Notes: a model not told the origin generated them from the letters alone. A stretch of 64,000 nt of DNA from JASHVB01 sp035508435 (GCA_035508435.1 DATJNA010000084.1:8873-72872), one strand, 5' to 3'; counted from the first letter of the stretch, positions 8,332 to 18,101 are shown. Numbers and translations: made by a program.

Positions 8332-9393
8332 ATGCCCGCTGCCGCGGCCATCGCCGGCCTCGCTGCCCGCCCCGGTCCCGGAACGGATCGGCACAGCGCA
8401 GCCATGCCCGCGCGGATCGCGGAAGTCCTGCCGGTGGTTCAGATCCTCGCCGACTACGGCCGCCACTTGCTCGACACCATGGAGCATCGCGCCCTGTGGC
8501 GCGGCTTCGCCACCATCGCACAGTTCTTCGGCACCGCCGCCGTGCCGGTGATGCTGGCACACATCCAGCGCGGCATCATGCGCGCGGTCGCGCTGGAACG
8601 TGTGTTGCGCGCGCGTGCGGCGCGGGGCCGGGACCTCGTGCCCCGGCCGCCGCCCGGTTATTGCTGGCGCACGGTCAGCGGCGAGGACCCGCCGGAGGAA
8701 CCATCGGAACAAGCAGCGGCACCCATGGCCGGTGCCCAGCCAGCTTCATCAACCGCCGATGCTGGGCCGGCGGCCGCCGAATTCGCGTCGGCAGCGTCAG
8801 CGGCAGCGTCAGCGGACGCAGCATCGGCGGCGTCAGCGGCCGCGTCATCGGCGGCGTCAGCGGCCGCGTCATCGCCGCCCGCCACGCCGGTGGCCCCGAC
8901 GCGGCAACCGCGCCGCCCTGGCATCCCCGATGCATTGCTAACCCTCGATAACCTCCCCTCGATGGCGCGGCTGATGATCGAGGTGCGCCACCGTCCGATC
9001 GGCCGCACCCTGGTGGAAATCTGCCGCGACCTCGGCGTCGCCCCCATCCTGTGCACCGGCCCGTTCTGGGACCGCTTGCTCGCCGCGATCCAGTTCTATC
9101 GCGGCAGCCTGGGCAATGTGATGCTGGAGATGCTGCGGCGGGAGAAGCGCTTCGCGAAGGAGCAATGGCAGCATCCGAATGCGGGGTTGCCGGCGGAGAC
9201 GCTCGATGGCGTCCGGCGTGTGCTGGGGTTTTTGATCGGCGAGCGGCCGGTTGATCCGCACCGGGCGGCGCCGTCCTCGGGTGAGGGCCAGGCCGCGGCC
9301 AGTGGCACCGATGCATCCGTGCCGGCGCGTTCCCCCGACGTCGCACTGCCGGCCATGACGTTCATCGCCCCGATCGGCACCGGCCCGCCCTGA
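8332..9393 (+). CDS. uncharacterised protein with Ala/Ser repeat linker
   Basis: The 353-residue product has a conserved-looking N-terminal block (residues about 25-95, IAEVLPVVQILADYGRHLL and FFGTAAVPVMLAHIQRG). An alanine-serine spacer built of short degenerate repeats (about 150-185) follows. A second block of about 100 residues then begins near LTLDNLPSMARLMIEVRHRP. The C-terminus is low complexity. I do not recognise the family; similar paired helical blocks occur in hypothetical proteins of Acetobacteraceae. There is no signal peptide or membrane helix. GAAGGAGG at 8321-8328 supports the ATG at 8332, although spacing is short; the ATG at 8308 is the alternative. Confidence 0.6.
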   Translation: MPAAAAIAGLAARPGPGTDRHSAAMPARIAEVLPVVQILADYGRHLLDTMEHRALWRGFATIAQFFGTAAVPVMLAHIQRGIMRAVALERVLRARAARGRDLVPRPPPGYCWRTVSGEDPPEEPSEQAAAPMAGAQPASSTADAGPAAAEFASAASAAASADAASAASAAASSAASAAASSPPATPVAPTRQPRRPGIPDALLTLDNLPSMARLMIEVRHRPIGRTLVEICRDLGVAPILCTGPFWDRLLAAIQFYRGSLGNVMLEMLRREKRFAKEQWQHPNAGLPAETLDGVRRVLGFLIGERPVDPHRAAPSSGEGQAAASGTDASVPARSPDVALPAMTFIAPIGTGPP

Positions 9394-10189
9394 ATTGGAC
9401 GCTGCGACCACTCATGCCTGATGCGCGCGGGACCGGGACGCGGCCGGCCCCGCTGCACCGCTGCGCGCCGTTCCGCACCATCTACACCGCGACTTGCATT
9501 GCGCCACCCGCCGTGACGCGATGGCGGCAAGCATGGCCGCCATCGTCCCGAGCCCGACGCGCATCCGGGGAAACCCGGCGTCGCCGGTGACCGTTCGGAC
9601 GACGGTATCATGTCATCACGGAGTTGGCGCGGAGGGCCACAGAGGGCCACCGAGCCAGAGCGCCGTCCCGAGATCAGCCCGGGAGGCACACTCGCTCCGT
9701 GGCCCGCCGTGGCCCGCCGCGCCAACTCCGTGATGAGATTCCGCTGCCGCCCACAGCGACGAACCGACCCGGTTCCAACCGACCGCCAACCGCACGGCGG
9801 GCCCACCGCAAACCCCTTCGCCTTTGCCGCCTCCCGGCCCGGACATCACGGGCGGCGCCTCGGCGAGATGACATTTGGTCTCGCCAGCCGCTCCGCCGTC
9901 TCACCGCAAACCAAACGAGACGCTTGCGAGACAGCGGGCTTCGCGCAGTGGGCTTCGCGCGCTTCACCGGGCTTCGCGCGCTTCACCGTGATCCGCCGCG
10001 GGCTTCGCAGCGGGCTTCGCCGCATCGGCCGTCGACCTTCGAATCCCGACCGCAACGCCACGTCGGAGCGCCGTCCGGCGCCTGACGGCCCCGCCGTTAA
10101 GACGTCGTTGGTAATTGTGTGATGCTTTCTCCCCCCTCAGCCATGCTCTCACCCGCCGGCCAGGCCGCCGGCGCATCCGGGACCTTGCC
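9394..10189. other. long intergenic region with inverted and direct repeats
   Basis: No gene is supported in about 800 bp. It contains the inverted repeat at 9613-9736. At about 9930-10020 there are direct repeats, including ggcttcgcgcgcttcacc twice. The 3' end serves as the leader of dprA. Confidence 0.5.
9613..9736. repeat. inverted repeat with 28-bp arms
   Basis: The outer 18 bases tcatcacggagttggcgc (9613-9630) are perfectly complementary to gcgccaactccgtgatga (9719-9736). The match continues inward for ten more bases with one mismatch. The 68-bp interior holds GGGCCAC-type short repeats. No gene or transposase is inside. Confidence 0.75.
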
Positions 10190-11344
10190 GTGCGGAAACA
10201 CCACCCCCCGTTCACCGACCTCGCCGACTGCTGGCGCCTCGCCCGCACCGAGGGCGTCGGCCCGATCGCCTGGCGGAATTTGCATGCCCGGTACGGCACC
10301 GCCACGGCCGCGCTCGCCGCCCTGCCCCGCCTCGCCCGCGCCGGCGGACGCGAGGGGCCGCTCGCCATCCCTACGCCAGAGGACGCAGAGCAAGAGTTGC
10401 TGCGGCTGGACAAAATGGGGGCCCGATTGCTCGTGCTCGGCCAGCCGGACTACCCGCCCTTGCTCGCCATGCTCGACGACGCCCCGCCGGTCATCGCCGT
10501 GCAGGGCGATAGCGCACTGCTGTCCGCGCGGGCGGTCGCCGTGGTGGGCGGCCGCAACGCCTCCGCCAACGGCCAGCACATCGCGGAGACGCTCGCCGCC
10601 GACCTGGCCCGCGCGGTCACCGTGGTGTCGGGCCTGGCCCGCGGCATCGACGCTGCCGCCCACCAGGGTGCGCTCGCCACCGGCCGCACCATCGCCGTCG
10701 TGGCGGGCGGGCTGGATATGCCCTATCCGCCGGAGCATGCCGCCCTCCAGGCACGCATCGCCGAGACCGGCGCCGTGGTGGCGGAGGCGCCGCTCGGCAC
10801 GGCCCCGCAGGCGCGGCACTTCCCCCGGCGCAATCGCATCGTCGCCGGCCTGGCGCTCGGCGTGGTCGTGGTGGAGGCAGCACAGCGCTCCGGCAGCCTG
10901 ATCACCGCGCGCATCGCCCAGGAAGCCGGGCGGGAGGTGTTCGCCGTGCCCGGCTCCCCCAGCGACCCGCGCTCCCGCGGCGGCAACGACCTGCTGCGCC
11001 AGGGGGCGATTCTGACGGAAACCGCGCATGACGTCCTGGACAACCTGCCGCGGCACCCCATCTACGCCGACTTGCTCGCCACGGGAGTCGATGCATCGCC
11101 CGGACTGGCCGAGCCGCGCCCCGACCCGCCTGAAGAGCTGCCCGACCCGCCCGCCGTTCTGTCGCAAGTAATTGATCTTCTTGGCCCTTCTCCGACAACA
11201 GTTGACGAGGTGGTACGCCGCTGTCAGTTCTCGCCGGCCGCCGTCATGGTGGCACTGCTGGAACTGGAGCTCGCCGGCCGCCTCGAATTGCTGCCGGGGA
11301 ACCGGGTCGCGCTGCTGTCTGACGAGGCTCGCATAACAGAATGA
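10190..11344 (+). CDS. dprA: DNA-processing protein DprA
   Basis: The 384-residue protein loads RecA onto incoming single-stranded DNA during natural transformation. The Rossmann core is obvious: AVAVVGGRNASANG, VVSGLARGIDAAAHQGAL, TIAVVAGGLDMPYP, then FPRRNRIVAGLALGVVVVEA, SGSLITARIAQEAGREVFAVPG and GGNDLLRQGA. A winged-helix DprA tail closes it (TTVDEVVRRCQFSPAAVMVALLELE). The GTG at 10190 gives the usual N-terminus (TDLADCWRLARTEGVG); a TTG at 10115 would add 25 residues. The stop overlaps the topA start by ATGA, so the pair is translationally coupled, a common arrangement in this class. Confidence 0.95.
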   Translation: MRKHHPPFTDLADCWRLARTEGVGPIAWRNLHARYGTATAALAALPRLARAGGREGPLAIPTPEDAEQELLRLDKMGARLLVLGQPDYPPLLAMLDDAPPVIAVQGDSALLSARAVAVVGGRNASANGQHIAETLAADLARAVTVVSGLARGIDAAAHQGALATGRTIAVVAGGLDMPYPPEHAALQARIAETGAVVAEAPLGTAPQARHFPRRNRIVAGLALGVVVVEAAQRSGSLITARIAQEAGREVFAVPGSPSDPRSRGGNDLLRQGAILTETAHDVLDNLPRHPIYADLLATGVDASPGLAEPRPDPPEELPDPPAVLSQVIDLLGPSPTTVDEVVRRCQFSPAAVMVALLELELAGRLELLPGNRVALLSDEARITE

Positions 11345-14238
11345 CCGACATCGTCGTCGTCGAATCGCCCGCCAAGGCCAAGACCATCAACCGTTACCTC
11401 GGAGGCGGCTACACCGTGCTGGCCAGCCTGGGGCACGTGCGCGACCTGCCGCCGAAGGACGGCTCGGTGCGCCCGGAGCAAGACTTCGCGATGGACTGGG
11501 AGTCCGACGCGCGCGGCGAAAAGCAGGTCGGCGCCATCGCCAAGGCCCTGAAGGGCGCCCGCAACCTGTTCCTCGCCACCGACCCCGACCGCGAGGGCGA
11601 GGCAATCTCCTGGCATGTCAAAACCATGCTGGACGATCGCAAGGCGCTGAAGGGGGTGAAGGTCCAGCGCATCAGCTTCAACGAGATCACCCGCAGCGCC
11701 ATCCGCGCCGCCATCGCCGCGCCGCGTGAGCTGGATCTGCCGCTGATCGAGGCCTACCTGGCGCGCCGCGCACTGGACTACCTGGTGGGGTTCACGCTCT
11801 CCCCGGTCTTGTGGCGCAAGCTGCCGGGCAGCCGCTCGGCCGGGCGCGTGCAGTCGGTCGCGCTGCGGCTGATCTGCGAGCGCGAAGCCGAGATCGAGGT
11901 GTTCCGCGCGCGCGAATACTGGACCGTGGAGGCGGTGTTCTTCACCCCCGCCAACGCCCCGTTCACCGCGCGCTTGACCCATCTCAACGGCAAGCGGCTG
12001 GAGCAATTCGACCTCAACAACGCGACGCTGGCGAACGCCGCCAAGGCAGCGGTCGAGGCGGGCACGTTCCACGTGGCCTCGGTGGAGCGCAAGCGGGTCA
12101 GGCGCAATCCGCCGCCGCCGTTCACCACCTCGACGCTGCAACAGGAAGCCAGCAGAAAACTCGGCTTCGGCGCGCAGCAGACGATGCGGACAGCGCAGCA
12201 GCTCTATGAAGGCGTCGATATCGAGGGCGAGACCGTCGGCCTGATCACCTATATGCGGACCGACGGCGTGCAGATGGCACGCGAAGCAGTGTTCGCCATC
12301 CGCGACCACGTGAAGGACACCTACGGCCCGGACTACGTCCCCGGCGCACCACGCGAATACCAGACCCGGGTGAAGAACGCGCAGGAGGCTCACGAGGCGA
12401 TCCGCCCCACCGACGTCGCCCGCACGCCGGACTCGGTGGCGCGCGACCTGACCCCGGATCAGCGGCGCCTCTACGAACTGGTCTGGAAGCGCGCGGTGGC
12501 CTCGCAGATGCAGTCGGCGGAGCTGGACCAGGTGACGGTGGAGGTCACCGACAACAAGGGCACCACGCTGCGCGCCACCGGCTCGATCGTCGCCTTCGAC
12601 GGCTTCCTGAAGCTGTATCGCGAGGACACCGACGACGAAACCGTCGCCGGGGCGGCGGAGGCTGAAGACAACCGCATGCTGCCGCCGATGGCCCAGCGTG
12701 ACCCGCTGCGCCGTGGCGAGGTGACCGCTTTGCAGCATTTCACCCAGCCGCCGCCGCGCTACTCCGAGGCCTCGCTGGTGAAGAAGCTGGAAGAACTCGG
12801 CATTGGCCGGCCCTCCACCTATGCGTCGATCCTGACGGTGTTGCAGGACCGCAAATATGTGCGGCTGGAGAAGCGGCGCTTCATTCCCGAGGATCGCGGC
12901 CGGCTGGTCACCGCGTTCCTGATCAGCTTCTTCGAGCATTACGTTGACACCGGTTTCACCGCGTCGATGGAAGAAAAACTCGACGAGATCGCCGAAGGCA
13001 ACGTCGAATGGCGCGCCATGCTGCGCGACTTCTGGGACGAGTTCTCCAAGGCGGTGGAGCAAACCAAGGACCTGAAAATAAGCGACGTGATCGCGGCGCT
13101 GGACCAGGACCTGGGGCCGCATTTCTTCCCGCAGCGGGAGGATGGCTCAGAGCCGCGTGCCTGCCCCGCCTGCGGTGACGGGCGTCTGGGATTGAAGCTC
13201 GGACGTTATGGCAGCTTCATCGGATGCTCGAACTATCCGAACTGCCAGTACACCCGCCGGCTGGCGGTCGAATCGGGCGGCGATGCCGGCGAGACGCTGA
13301 AGGAGGGTCTGCGGGCCCTTGGCGCGCATCCGGACACCGGCGAAGAGGTGACCGTCCGCCGCGGACCGTACGGGTTGTACGTGCAGCTCGGCGAGAACGG
13401 CGAGGACAAGAAGCAGAAGCCGCGCCGTACGTCGCTGCCGCGCGGCATGGACGGCGATGCGGTCACGCTGGACCAGGCGCTGGGGCTGCTGTCGCTGCCG
13501 CGGACCATCGGGCTGCATCCGGAAACGAAGCAGCCGATCGATGTCGGGATCGGCCGCTTTGGTCCCTATGTGCGGATGGCCGCGATCTACGGCTCGCTGG
13601 AGCGCGACGACGACGTGCTGTCGCTCGGCATGAACCGCGCCATGGACCTGCTGGCGAAAAAGCTGGCGAGCGTGCGCAGCCTGGGCGAGCACCCGGCGGA
13701 CAAACAGCCGGTCTCGGTGCGCAAGGGCCGGTTCGGCCCCTACGCGCAGCACGGCAAGACGGTGGCGAACCTGCCGCGCGGCGTGATGATGGACGACATC
13801 ACGCTGGAGCAAGCGGTGGCGCTGCTGGCGGAGAAGGGCAAGCAGTTGCGTCCGCGCGGTGCCGGGGGACGTCGCGGACGTGGAGCGGCGGCGAAAGCCG
13901 CTGCGCCGGCAGGCAGGGCGCGCGGCGGTGCGGCACGAAACGGCGCGGGAACGCCGCCGGCTGACGCGGCTGCCCCCGCGTCGAGCGGAACGGACGCACG
14001 CATGGCAGCCGCCGCGTCGAAGGCCGGACGAGCGGCCGCCGCGGTGGCCAAGCCGCGCAAGGCAAAGGCGCCGGCGCGGCGGGCGGCAAGCCCGAAGCGG
14101 GCGGCGGCCCAGCGGTCGGCCAAGCCGGCGGTCGCGAAAAAGGCCCCTGCCCCGGCCAACAAGCCGGCGGCGAAAAAGCAGGCGGCGAAAAAGCCCCGCA
14201 CCGCCACGAAACCCTCGCCACGCGGCGCCAGGCGATAG
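11341..14238 (+). CDS. topA: DNA topoisomerase I (type IA)
   Basis: The 965-residue enzyme relaxes negative supercoils. The Toprim domain opens with DIVVVESPAKAKTINRYLG and carries ATDPDREGEAISWH. The catalytic tyrosine is Tyr304 in GLITYMRTDG. One canonical four-cysteine zinc ribbon is visible (CPACGDGRLG then GCSNYPNCQY, about 615-645). Two or three C-terminal topoisomerase repeats lacking cysteines follow (TGEEVTVRRGPYGLYVQLG; KQPIDVGIGRFGPYV; KQPVSVRKGRFGPYAQHG). The last 130 residues are a Lys/Ala/Arg-rich tail typical of alphaproteobacterial TopA and probably bind DNA. It is coupled to dprA by ATGA overlap. Confidence 0.97.
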   Translation: MTDIVVVESPAKAKTINRYLGGGYTVLASLGHVRDLPPKDGSVRPEQDFAMDWESDARGEKQVGAIAKALKGARNLFLATDPDREGEAISWHVKTMLDDRKALKGVKVQRISFNEITRSAIRAAIAAPRELDLPLIEAYLARRALDYLVGFTLSPVLWRKLPGSRSAGRVQSVALRLICEREAEIEVFRAREYWTVEAVFFTPANAPFTARLTHLNGKRLEQFDLNNATLANAAKAAVEAGTFHVASVERKRVRRNPPPPFTTSTLQQEASRKLGFGAQQTMRTAQQLYEGVDIEGETVGLITYMRTDGVQMAREAVFAIRDHVKDTYGPDYVPGAPREYQTRVKNAQEAHEAIRPTDVARTPDSVARDLTPDQRRLYELVWKRAVASQMQSAELDQVTVEVTDNKGTTLRATGSIVAFDGFLKLYREDTDDETVAGAAEAEDNRMLPPMAQRDPLRRGEVTALQHFTQPPPRYSEASLVKKLEELGIGRPSTYASILTVLQDRKYVRLEKRRFIPEDRGRLVTAFLISFFEHYVDTGFTASMEEKLDEIAEGNVEWRAMLRDFWDEFSKAVEQTKDLKISDVIAALDQDLGPHFFPQREDGSEPRACPACGDGRLGLKLGRYGSFIGCSNYPNCQYTRRLAVESGGDAGETLKEGLRALGAHPDTGEEVTVRRGPYGLYVQLGENGEDKKQKPRRTSLPRGMDGDAVTLDQALGLLSLPRTIGLHPETKQPIDVGIGRFGPYVRMAAIYGSLERDDDVLSLGMNRAMDLLAKKLASVRSLGEHPADKQPVSVRKGRFGPYAQHGKTVANLPRGVMMDDITLEQAVALLAEKGKQLRPRGAGGRRGRGAAAKAAAPAGRARGGAARNGAGTPPADAAAPASSGTDARMAAAASKAGRAAAAVAKPRKAKAPARRAASPKRAAAQRSAKPAVAKKAPAPANKPAAKKQAAKKPRTATKPSPRGARR

Positions 14239-14248
14239 CGCCCCCGCG

Positions 14249-14401
14249 TGTCATTGCGGGGCCCCGCAGCGGCCGCAGCAACCTCGGTCGAGCAAACGCT
14301 CGCTCGTCCCGGCGCTCACTGAACGAGATTGCTGCGTCCGGCCACCACTGAACGAGATTGCTGCGTCCCGCCACACTTCGCTGGCGGTCCTCGCAACGAC
14401 A
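14249..14401. repeat. dispersed palindromic repeat (TGTCATTGCG family), copy A
   Basis: Left end gtgtcattgcggggccccgc and right end gcggtcctcgcaacgacac are inverted relatives. Inside, a 23-bp sequence (cactgaacgagattgctgcg + tcc) is repeated exactly at 14317 and 14346. Related copies lie at 22069, 23492 and 40310. Confidence 0.75.
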
Positions 14402-14444
14402 CCACGCGCTGCGCAACCGGTGGCGATGTCCCTCGCACTGACCC

Positions 14445-15161
14445 CTATCGCCGCAGCTTCTCCCGCGTCACTGCAACGCCGTCGCGCTCGCTCAGCCGCA
14501 CGACATTGACCGTCCCGGCCAGATCGGGCGAACCCGAGTAATACGCCGCCACCGCGCCGTTCCCCACCTGCGCGGCCCGGTTCCAATGCCCAAGCGCCAG
14601 GTAATCGGCACCGGTCGCAGCGATCTGGGCATCACTGATCAGCCACGACGGCCGCAGCGGCGGCACGCCATCCGCTTCGTAATGCCCGTGCGCCAATGCG
14701 ATGTGCCAGCGCGCGGCGCGCGCACGCGGCGAGCGCAACGGCACCATGTCGTCATAGTGCAGATGGGCATGGCCCCAGATTTCCAGGTCATGCTCGGGAA
14801 AGCCGACCGCGATCTCGTGCGTCAGGCCGATCACGTGCACCTGCGGCAGGTCCGCCATCCCGCTGCGCCGATACACCGAATCCGGTGTCAACGGGTCATG
14901 ATTGCCCGGCAGGATCACCACCGGCCGCCCGGCCGCGGCCAGGAGTTGCGTCGCGCGTTGCAGAATCGCGGCGCTCTGGCGGTTGTTGTCGAACGTGTCG
15001 CCCACCAGCAAGACCAGATCGGCATTCACATCCCGCGCGGTGTCCAGCACCCAGCGCAGTCCGCTGGTGCCGTCATCGCCGTAGCCGGGTTCGGAGGGAT
15101 CGTCGTCCACATGCAGATCGGAACTATGCACCAGTACGATATCGGGCCGTGACGCGCTCAC
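14445..15161 (-). CDS. calcineurin-like metallophosphoesterase (SbcD-like fold)
   Basis: The roughly 238-residue product has the full di-metal phosphoesterase motif series: HSSDLHVD, VGDTFDN, LPGNHDP, then WGHAH, ALAHGHYE and LALGHW. By family it cleaves phosphomonoesters or phosphodiesters, and the closest pattern is the nuclease SbcD-type group, but there is no SbcC-like ATPase gene nearby, so it is probably a stand-alone enzyme. Start choice: the GTG at 15161 follows GGAAAG; an ATG at 15239 would add a low-quality leader of 26 residues. Confidence 0.8.
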   Translation of the reverse strand: MSASRPDIVLVHSSDLHVDDDPSEPGYGDDGTSGLRWVLDTARDVNADLVLLVGDTFDNNRQSAAILQRATQLLAAAGRPVVILPGNHDPLTPDSVYRRSGMADLPQVHVIGLTHEIAVGFPEHDLEIWGHAHLHYDDMVPLRSPRARAARWHIALAHGHYEADGVPPLRPSWLISDAQIAATGADYLALGHWNRAAQVGNGAVAAYYSGSPDLAGTVNVVRLSERDGVAVTREKLRR

Positions 15162-15279
15162 CGCTGTTCTTTCCAAATGGATCGCCGGGGTTGATGCCAG
15201 CCGGCCGCGGGTCCCGTCAATGTTGGAGCTTCCCGCCACGCTCCGCTAGGCTCCGCCGTGGCAACACCAGGAGGGAATC

Positions 15280-15891
15280 ATGGCCGAGATCGAATGCTTC
15301 TTCGATTGCTCCAGCCCGTGGACGTATTTTGCCTTCGAGAACCTGCTCAAGATGGAGCAGGAGCTGGGGGTGACGGTGGCGTGGCGGCCGATCCTGGTGG
15401 GCGGCGTGTTCAACGCGGTGAACCCAAGCGTGCATGACGCGCGGACCAAGCCGGTGCCGGCGAAGCAGGCCTATAACCAGAAGGACCAGATGGACTGGGC
15501 GCGCTATCTCGGCATTCGCATGCACTATCGTCCGACGGTGTTCCCGGTGAACAGCGTGAAGGCGATGCGCGGCTGCCTGCTGCTGGCGCCCGAGGGCAAG
15601 CTGGTGCCGTTCGCCCGTGCGACATTCGAGGCCTACTGGGGCGACAACCAGGACATCTCGCAGGTGCCGGTGTTGACGGAGATCTGCCGCAAGGTCGGCA
15701 TCGATCCGAACCGGCTCCTCGCCGGCATCGAGCAACAGCCGATCAAGGACGAGCTGCGCGCGACGACGCAGGAGCTGATCGATCGCGGCGGGTTCGGCTC
15801 ACCCACCATGTTCGTCGGCGGGGAGGACATGTATTTCGGCAACGACCGCATGCCGCTGATCCGCGACGCGGTGCTGCGCCGGCGGAAATGA
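15280..15891 (+). CDS. 2-hydroxychromene-2-carboxylate isomerase family (DsbA-like)
   Basis: The 203-residue product is a thioredoxin-fold protein of the DsbA/HCCA isomerase group: EIECFFDCSSPWTYFAFENL at the start (SSPW is typical of glutathione-dependent HCCA isomerases), RPILVGGVF, and GGFGSPTMFVGGEDMYFGNDR near the end. Members isomerise aromatic catabolic intermediates with glutathione, but many have unknown substrates. No aromatic degradation genes adjoin. ATG at 15280 follows a good AGGAGG. Confidence 0.88.
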   Translation: MAEIECFFDCSSPWTYFAFENLLKMEQELGVTVAWRPILVGGVFNAVNPSVHDARTKPVPAKQAYNQKDQMDWARYLGIRMHYRPTVFPVNSVKAMRGCLLLAPEGKLVPFARATFEAYWGDNQDISQVPVLTEICRKVGIDPNRLLAGIEQQPIKDELRATTQELIDRGGFGSPTMFVGGEDMYFGNDRMPLIRDAVLRRRK

Positions 15892-15898
15892 GTGGCCG

Positions 15899-17119
15899 CT
15901 AATTCATCACCTGGATCATCTCGCGCACGCGCGGATAGACCTCCCGTGCCCACCGCTTGCCGGCGAACACGCCATAATGCCCGACGCCCGTCTGCAAATG
16001 GTTCTGCTTCAAATTCACCCGTATCCCCGAGCATAAATCGAGCGCCGCCATGGTCTGGCCGATGGCGCAGATATCGTCGCGTTCGCCTTCCACCGTCAGC
16101 AGCCCGGTGCGCCGGATTGCCTCCGGCCGCACGATCTCCCCGCGCCAGGTCAGCCGCCGCTCCGGCAGGTGATGCTCCTGGAACACGCGCTGCACCGTTT
16201 CGAGATAGAATTCCGCCGGCAGGTCCATCACGGCGCCGTACTCGCCGTAGAACTTGCGATGCGCCTCGGCATTGCTCTGGTCGCCGCCGACCAGATTGCG
16301 GAACTGCGCCCAGTGCGCCGTCACATGGCGATCGAGATTCATGCCGATGAACGCGGCGAGCTGGAGGAATCCGGGATAGACGCGCCGCCCCGCGCCGGGG
16401 AAGCCCCACGGCACCACGCCGATCAGATTTTGCTCGAACCACGCGATCGGCCGCGACATCGCGAGCTCATTCACCCGGGTGGGGTTCACCCGCGTGTCGA
16501 TCGGCCCCGCCATCAGCGTCATGCTGTGCGGCTGGGCCGGGTTGCCCGCCTCCGCCATCAGCGCCACCGCGGCGAGCGCCGGCACCGCCGGCTGGCAGAC
16601 CGCGACGATGTGCGCGCCCGGCCCGATGACTTCGAGAAACCGGATCAGGTGATCGACGAACTCGTCCAGCCCGAACGCACCGGCACTCAGCGGAGTGTCG
16701 CGCGCGTTCTTCCAATCGGTGATGTAGAGGTCATGCTCCGGCAGCATCACCTCGACGGTATGACGCAGCAGGGTGGCGAAATGCCCCGACATGGGCGCCA
16801 CCAGCAGCACCCGCGGCTGCCCGATCGGCGTCTCCTTGCGGAAGTGCAGCAACGTGCCGAAGGGTGTGTCGGCGGCGACTTCCTCCGTCACGCCGGCAAA
16901 CTGGTTGCCGAGATCGACGCTGCGGATGCCGAAGCAGGGACGGCGATGGGTCAGTCCTGTCTCCGCGAACAGGCGCCAGGCGGCGCGCAGGTTGCGCAGA
17001 GCGTTGGAGCGGGCGCCGCAGCCGGTTTCCAGCAACTGCGCCATGCCCGCTCCGAACCGCGCAGCCTCACGAAACGGGAGCAGGAAGTCGGCCTGGGCCT
17101 GGTAGAGTTGGTAGATCAT
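15899..17119 (-). CDS. phaZ: intracellular polyhydroxyalkanoate depolymerase
   Basis: The 406-residue product matches the cytosolic PhaZ family that mobilises storage polyhydroxybutyrate granules. The N-terminal MIYQLYQAQADFLLPFRE, the WKNARDTPLSAGAFGLDEFVDH block and the FAGKRWAREVYPRVREMI end are diagnostic. The nucleophile is Cys175 in IVAVCQPAVPA, replacing the serine of extracellular enzymes. Convergent with the isomerase gene, with 7 bp between stops. No pha synthase or phasin gene is in the window. Confidence 0.92.
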   Translation of the reverse strand: MIYQLYQAQADFLLPFREAARFGAGMAQLLETGCGARSNALRNLRAAWRLFAETGLTHRRPCFGIRSVDLGNQFAGVTEEVAADTPFGTLLHFRKETPIGQPRVLLVAPMSGHFATLLRHTVEVMLPEHDLYITDWKNARDTPLSAGAFGLDEFVDHLIRFLEVIGPGAHIVAVCQPAVPALAAVALMAEAGNPAQPHSMTLMAGPIDTRVNPTRVNELAMSRPIAWFEQNLIGVVPWGFPGAGRRVYPGFLQLAAFIGMNLDRHVTAHWAQFRNLVGGDQSNAEAHRKFYGEYGAVMDLPAEFYLETVQRVFQEHHLPERRLTWRGEIVRPEAIRRTGLLTVEGERDDICAIGQTMAALDLCSGIRVNLKQNHLQTGVGHYGVFAGKRWAREVYPRVREMIQVMN

Positions 17120-17202
17120 CGCGTTGCTGGTGCTTGTCCCCGGTGCCGGAGCCGTGCCTATTATTGCGCCGCAGCATGACGCAATAGGTCCGGGGAAGCA
17201 AC

Positions 17203-17856
17203 ATGGCCGCGACGCTTCTGATCAGCAGCAAGAACTATTCCTCCTGGTCGCTGCGGGGCTTCCTGCTCTGCCATCTGGCGCGGCTGGAGTTCGAGGAGAA
17301 GCCGGTCGATTTTGACGATCCCGCCAACCGGGCGGAACTGTTGCTGAAGGCGTCGTCGATCCGGGTGCCCTGCCTGATCCACGACGGCGTGACGATATGG
17401 GACACACTGGCGATCGCCGAATACCTGAACGAGGTGTTTCCCGCCGCGGCGATGTACCCGGGCGAGCGTATGGCGCGCGCCCGCTGCCGCTCGATTTCGG
17501 GGGAGATGCACTCGGGCTTCTCTGCCCTGCGGTCATCGCTGCCGATGAACCTGCGGTTGCATCGCCCCGGGGTGACGCTGTGGTCGGCGGCGCGGGCGGA
17601 TATCGATCGCATCACCGAGATCTGGCGCGAGTGCCTGGAAACCTGGGGCGGCCCCTGGTTGTTCGGCCGCGCGCCGAGCGTCGGCGATGCGATGTATGCG
17701 CCCGTTGTGACCCGGTTCCGCAGCTATGGCGTTGGCCTGGATGCCGCGTGCGAGCGCTATTGCGACCGGATCATAAGCTGGTCGGCGATGCAGGAGTGGA
17801 TCGAGGCGGCGCTGCGCGAGCCGGAGCAAATCGAGGAGCTCGACGTCGAGTTCTGA
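17203..17856 (+). CDS. glutathione S-transferase family protein
   Basis: The 217-residue product has an N-terminal thioredoxin-fold domain (LLISSKNYSSWSLRGFL; the SSWSLR serine is the usual glutathione-activating residue of this subgroup; IRVPCLIHDG; IWDTLAIAEYL). An all-helical C-terminal domain follows (PSVGDAMYAPVVTRFRSYG). Substrate unknown. GGGAAG precedes the ATG. It faces away from phaZ. Confidence 0.9.
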   Translation: MAATLLISSKNYSSWSLRGFLLCHLARLEFEEKPVDFDDPANRAELLLKASSIRVPCLIHDGVTIWDTLAIAEYLNEVFPAAAMYPGERMARARCRSISGEMHSGFSALRSSLPMNLRLHRPGVTLWSAARADIDRITEIWRECLETWGGPWLFGRAPSVGDAMYAPVVTRFRSYGVGLDAACERYCDRIISWSAMQEWIEAALREPEQIEELDVEF

Positions 17857-18014
17857 ACCCGGACAGGCCTGGTTCAGCGCCCCCGCGATGGAGTGCGACA
17901 CAGCGAAATCGCCCGCATTCCGGACGGCCGGCGTCATGCCACGACGACAACGCCCGTCGCCGCATCGGGGTGGCACTCGGCCAGGCCTTCTGCGGAGGCG
18001 CGTGACACGGCATC

Positions 18015-18034
18015 GCCCGCCGTTGCTGGCGGGC
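18015..18034 (-). terminator. hairpin downstream of the SelW-like gene, possible terminator
   Basis: GCCCGCC (18015-18021), loop GTTGCT, GGCGGGC (18028-18034): a perfect 7-bp G+C stem 68 nt beyond the stop of the SelW-like gene. No U tract follows, so terminator activity is uncertain. Confidence 0.3.
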
Positions 18035-18101
18035 CATTCATGCTCCACGGCTTGGGTGCCACCGTCACGCGGCAGGCGCCGCTGCCCGTTGCGAGGAAGC
18101 C

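Noticed and set aside
10030..10060. A tRNA-like T-arm sequence (ttcgaatccc).
   Set aside because: No acceptor or anticodon stems can be drawn around it.
11224..13122. A 632-codon open frame antisense to topA and the end of dprA.
   Set aside because: Same effect; both plus-strand genes carry all family motifs and the antisense product is His/Arg/Gly-rich without domains.
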